Part shown: positions 61,608 to 64,000 of the stretch, piece after piece
Numbering within the stretch: the first letter of the stretch is position 1
Layout of the letters: each line of letters opens with the position of its first letter
Source: Nocardia pseudovaccinii NBRC 100343
GTDB lineage: Bacteria; Actinomycetota; Actinomycetes; Mycobacteriales; Mycobacteriaceae
Length of the DNA stretch: 64,000 nucleotides
Assembly: GCF_001613225.1 (NCBI RefSeq)
Contig: NZ_BDBY01000250.1
Span: forward strand, 18,411 to 82,410
Direction of reading: 5' to 3'
Program-made: the position numbers and the translations under genes
Notes under the pieces: generated by a model
Told to the model about the DNA's origin: nothing
The model's input: only the letters and a program-made list of their open reading frames with translations
Database searches by the model: none

Positions 61608-61640
61608 GTAAACGAACGTTTAGATTAAACGTATGTTTAC
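61608..61640. promoter_or_regulatory. 33-bp palindromic TetR operator
   Basis: Outer arms GTAAACGAACGTTTA and TAAACGTATGTTTAC (61608-61622, 61626-61640), with two mismatches between one arm and the complement of the other. It lies between the divergent TetR gene (16 bp to its start) and the P450 operon (12 bp to its start), where one repressor would block both promoters. The AAACGTTTA-like centre is typical of TetR sites. Confidence 0.82.
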
Positions 61641-61656
61641 ATGCTAGGTTGAGCCC

Positions 61657-62250
61657 ATGCAATACGGCGGCAATCGGGACAAGCTCCTTCTCGGCGCGCT
61701 CGAGTGCATTCGGACACTCGGCTACGGCGCTACGACCTCCCGCGACATCGCCCGTGCGTCCGGCGCGAATGTCGCGTCGATCAGCTATCACTTCGGCAGC
61801 AAGGAGCAGCTGCTCGAACAGGCCCTCACCCAATGCTTCTACGGCTGGACCGATCGCCTCGAAGCCGCCCTCGCGGCCGGCAGCGCGGCCACGAGTCTGC
61901 GCGAACAGCTGGTGAGCATCTTCCGCGCGACCGTCGACAGCTTCGCCGACACCCGGCCCGAGGTGCACGCCTGCGTCGAATCTTTCGCTCCCGCATTGCG
62001 ATCCGACACCGTGCGTGCCGCACTCGCCGACGGTTACCAACGGGTTCGTGAGCGCGCGCAGGAACTCACCCGCCAAGCCATCGCACCCTACGGAATCGAC
62101 AACTCCCTCGACTTGCGCGCCACGACCTCCGTCGTGCTCGCCATCATCGATGGCTTGATGATTCAGTGGATCGCCGATCCCGACACAACGCCGAACGCTG
62201 AAGAGGTGGCCAACGCGCTGGCAGCGCTCGGTGCCATCGCGGCCACATAG
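61657..62250 (+). CDS. TetR family repressor of the P450 operon
   Basis: A 197-residue TetR protein: HTH ALECIRTLGYGATTSRDIAR and ASGANVASISYHFGSKEQLL, then an effector domain. It is divergent from the P450 operon with a 33-bp palindrome between them, the classic arrangement for autoregulated TetR control. ATG 61657 is close to the operator. Ligand unknown, probably the P450 substrate. Confidence 0.9.
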   Translation: MQYGGNRDKLLLGALECIRTLGYGATTSRDIARASGANVASISYHFGSKEQLLEQALTQCFYGWTDRLEAALAAGSAATSLREQLVSIFRATVDSFADTRPEVHACVESFAPALRSDTVRAALADGYQRVRERAQELTRQAIAPYGIDNSLDLRATTSVVLAIIDGLMIQWIADPDTTPNAEEVANALAALGAIAAT

Positions 62251-62283
62251 AACCGCTATGGCACGGCGGGCGGAGCGGGCCTC

Positions 62284-62545
62284 TTACCTCACAGCCGCGC
62301 TCGCCAGCGCTGCGGTGGCCTTCTCGATGTCGTGGGGTGTGGTCCAACCCCCAGCGCTGGCCGAACTGCCGCCATCGCCCGCTGCTCGGGCAGCCCCATC
62401 GCGGCGAGCACGGGCGAGGGGTATGGGTGCCGGTATGGCAGACGGAACCGGTGGATGCGGCGATTTCCGATGCGGCAGTGAGGATTTCGTGTCCGAGGCG
62501 CCCATCGATGCTGATGTTGATGTCATTGGGCAAGCGTTGCCATGG
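62284..62545 (-). pseudogene. Cysteine-desulfurase-type (aminotransferase class V) C-terminal relic
   Basis: Minus-strand frames give NDINISIDGRLGHEILTAAS, then STGSVCHTGTHTP with the desulfurase-like Cys loop, then after a frameshift AAMGLPEQRAMAAVRxS-like sequence, and DIEKATAALASAAVR to the stop. This is the C-terminal end of NifS-like enzymes. The larger N-terminal part with the PLP lysine is absent. Confidence 0.6.
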
Positions 62546-62598
62546 CCAGCCGCCTGGCGGCCGAATTCGATTCCTGCGATCGTCGCGCAAATCGGCTC

Positions 62599-62630
62599 TT
62601 GACTCGGTACTTGGGTACAGGGTTGAGAAT
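62599..62630 (+). promoter_or_regulatory. MerR-type promoter/operator of merR
   Basis: A -35 TTGACT at 62599-62604 and -10 TGAGAA at 62624-62629 are separated by 19 bp, the long spacing typical of MerR promoters. The spacer holds the dyad ACTCGGTAC and GTACAGGGT. Transcription would begin at or next to ATG 62637, so the message is likely leaderless. Confidence 0.7.
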
Positions 62631-62636
62631 GGCGGT

Positions 62637-63065
62637 ATGCGGAGCACGGAGCTGGCTACCCGTGCCGGGGTGAGTGTGCAGACACTGCGGTACTACGAAC
62701 GCCGGGGTCTGCTCGCACCGCCGCCGAGGTTGCCGTCGGGGTATCGGGCGTATCCGGCCGACGCGGTGGCGGCAGTCCGGTTCGTCAAACGAGCACAGCA
62801 GCACGGGTTCACACTCGAGGAGATCGGTGAGCTTCTCGATCTTGCCGACGGCGGACCCGATGACTGCAATGCCGCTCGTGAATTAGCGGAACGCCGGATG
62901 ACCCAGCTCGCGCAGCGGATCGCTGATCTGCAACGGATGCAGCTGTCGCTGGCCGAGCTCGTCACGACATGTGAACTACCACGTCGCGACCGGCGCTGCC
63001 CGCTGTTGCATATCCTGCACGAGGAAGGTGTCACCGATGAAACTGGAAATTCTGCAGGTCCCTGA
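62637..63065 (+). CDS. merR: MerR-type mercury-responsive regulator
   Basis: A 142-residue MerR. HTH: STELATRAGVSVQTLRYYER; wing: PSGYRAYPADAVAAVRFVKR; dimer helix: ELAERRMTQLAQRIADLQRM. Cys77, Cys112 and Cys121 have spacings 35 and 9, the same as Cys82, Cys117 and Cys126 of Tn21 MerR, which hold Hg(II) across the dimer. It would bind the promoter just upstream and switch it on with mercury. It overlaps the lyase gene by 29 bp. Confidence 0.88.
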   Translation: MRSTELATRAGVSVQTLRYYERRGLLAPPPRLPSGYRAYPADAVAAVRFVKRAQQHGFTLEEIGELLDLADGGPDDCNAARELAERRMTQLAQRIADLQRMQLSLAELVTTCELPRRDRRCPLLHILHEEGVTDETGNSAGP

Positions 63066-64000
63066 CTGTCCCAACGCTGCGGTGCTGGAGGAACGGATCC
63101 GGCAGGCGCTGACCGGCGAACTGGTCGACATCGAGGTCATCCATCGAGTGCTCGACACTACGGCCGACGCTGCGGCGGCGGGCATGACTGGTTCACCGAC
63201 TCTGCTCGTCGACGGCAGCGATCCCTTCGCAGTACCTGGTCAGGAGCCGAGCCTGTCGTGTCGCCTGTACCCCTCGGACACAGGCGGCCTCGGTGGCGCG
63301 CCGTCGATCGCTGCACTGCGCCGGGCGCTGGACGTGGACACGTCCCAGGCGCCGCCCGCCCCGGCTGTTGCCGCTGACTGCTGTGCTCCCGCATCGGGAA
63401 CGGATTCAGCGGCATGGATGCCGGAAGCGCCGCGAGAGGCGGCGCGGCCCTCCGACCCGGCCGAACGCGCGCTGCACTACGCCATTCTGCAGACCTTCGC
63501 CACCCAGGGCCGGGCACCGGTCACCAGCGATCTGACCGGGGTCGCCGCCGAATATCATGGCGATGTCGATGAGGTCCTGGGCCGTCTGCACGACGCCGAT
63601 GTGATCCGTCTCGACTCGTCCGGCAACATCGCAGCGGCATACCCGTTCTCTGCCTCACCCACCCCGCATCGGGTCCGTATCACAGGCGGGGCAACGGTTT
63701 ACGCGATATGTGCTATCGACGCGCTGGGCATTCCCGCCATGCTCGACACCGACGTCGTGATCGAGTCGGTCGACCCGTCGAACGACCGAGCGATCACGGT
63801 AACCGTCCAAGATTCGGTCGCGGCCGCACAGCCGCAAACCACGGTCGTGTTCGTCGGGGCGCAGGCGGCGCAAGGGCCGTCCGCGGATACCTGCTGCAAC
63901 TATCTGAACTTCTTCACCGATCGCCAGACCGCGCAGGCATGGATGGCCGCGCACCCGCATATCGGTGGCGTCATCCTGGATCTCACCGAGGCGCAGCACC
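63037..64000 (+). CDS. merB: Organomercurial lyase with N-terminal thioredoxin-like domain, 3' end outside window
   Basis: Open to the window end (at least 321 codons). Residues 1-100 are a thioredoxin-like domain with QVPDCPNAAVLEER and TGSPTLLVDGSDPF; a Cys-rich linker follows. The MerB domain (from about 140) has Cys225 and Asp228 in VYAICAIDALG and Cys286-Cys287 in ADTCCNYLNFF, aligning with Cys96, Asp99 and Cys159 of MerB, which break the C-Hg bond. GAGGAAGG precedes ATG 63037. The fusion of a thioredoxin-like part to MerB could help deliver or release mercury. No merA is in view. Confidence 0.85.
   Translation, partial: MKLEILQVPDCPNAAVLEERIRQALTGELVDIEVIHRVLDTTADAAAAGMTGSPTLLVDGSDPFAVPGQEPSLSCRLYPSDTGGLGGAPSIAALRRALDVDTSQAPPAPAVAADCCAPASGTDSAAWMPEAPREAARPSDPAERALHYAILQTFATQGRAPVTSDLTGVAAEYHGDVDEVLGRLHDADVIRLDSSGNIAAAYPFSASPTPHRVRITGGATVYAICAIDALGIPAMLDTDVVIESVDPSNDRAITVTVQDSVAAAQPQTTVVFVGAQAAQGPSADTCCNYLNFFTDRQTAQAWMAAHPHIGGVILDLTEAQH

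Overview
This is a high-GC actinobacterial chromosome segment, most likely from a mycolic-acid-type genus such as Nocardia. The evidence is the strong G/C third-position bias, a PknK-type kinase/STAND/LuxR regulator, several MmyB-type XRE regulators, thiolase/DUF35 pairs of the steroid-degradation kind and an actinobacterial merR-merB pair. The genus is inferred from gene content only. No rRNA, tRNA or CRISPR array was seen.

Layout. (1) 1-6.5 kb is an accessory and decayed zone: a truncated epoxide-hydrolase-like gene and an orphan membrane protein in AT-richer DNA, a TetR gene, then a scar made of a TetR head fused to a broken MmyB-type regulator, a DUF2399 (Wadjet JetD-like) tail and a DUF4143 ATPase fragment, then a vapBC toxin-antitoxin pair and the first copy of a dispersed palindromic repeat. 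(2) 6.5-9.8 kb holds one large PknK-like regulator. (3) 9.9-42.8 kb is a large catabolic locus of about 28 genes. It has a dipeptide/oligopeptide-type ABC importer, three thiolase-like proteins each next to a DUF35 protein or domain, a pair of acyl-CoA dehydrogenases, an acyl-CoA ligase, a family III CoA-transferase, an aldehyde dehydrogenase, three paralogous amidohydrolases, three carboxymuconolactone-decarboxylase-like proteins, a beta-keto acid cleavage enzyme, a TfdA-type dioxygenase, SDRs, an epoxide hydrolase and two cupins, plus one MarR regulator. Six of its promoter regions carry seven copies of one imperfect dyad, TA-nn-CGAT-n-ATCG-nn-TA flanked by GC and CC, which marks the locus as one regulon. 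The pathway looks like CoA-dependent breakdown of a cyclic or branched substrate. The substrate cannot be read from sequence.

(4) 42.8-52.3 kb is a mosaic of transposase relics (IS256-, IS110- and IS1380-like), an integrase tail, a CocE/NonD-type hydrolase with its TetR repressor, a DUF4143 ATPase and two complete MmyB-type XRE regulators. The XRE regulators and the SnoaL/DJ-1 operon share a 19-bp promoter motif. (5) 52.4-56.9 kb is a five-gene redox operon (two MDR dehydrogenases, MoaF-like protein, alpha/beta hydrolase, aldo/keto reductase) divergent from the second XRE regulator. (6) 57.0-59.1 kb holds a 1.37-kb IS701-family element with a frameshifted transposase beside a truncated MerR-family tail and a third palindromic repeat copy. 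(7) 59.6-62.3 kb is a TetR-controlled unit: small protein, cytochrome P450 and a glutaredoxin gene killed by one stop codon, with a 33-bp palindromic operator. (8) 62.6-64 kb is a mercury module: MerR with the canonical Cys triad, a MerR-type promoter and an organomercurial lyase running off the window end.
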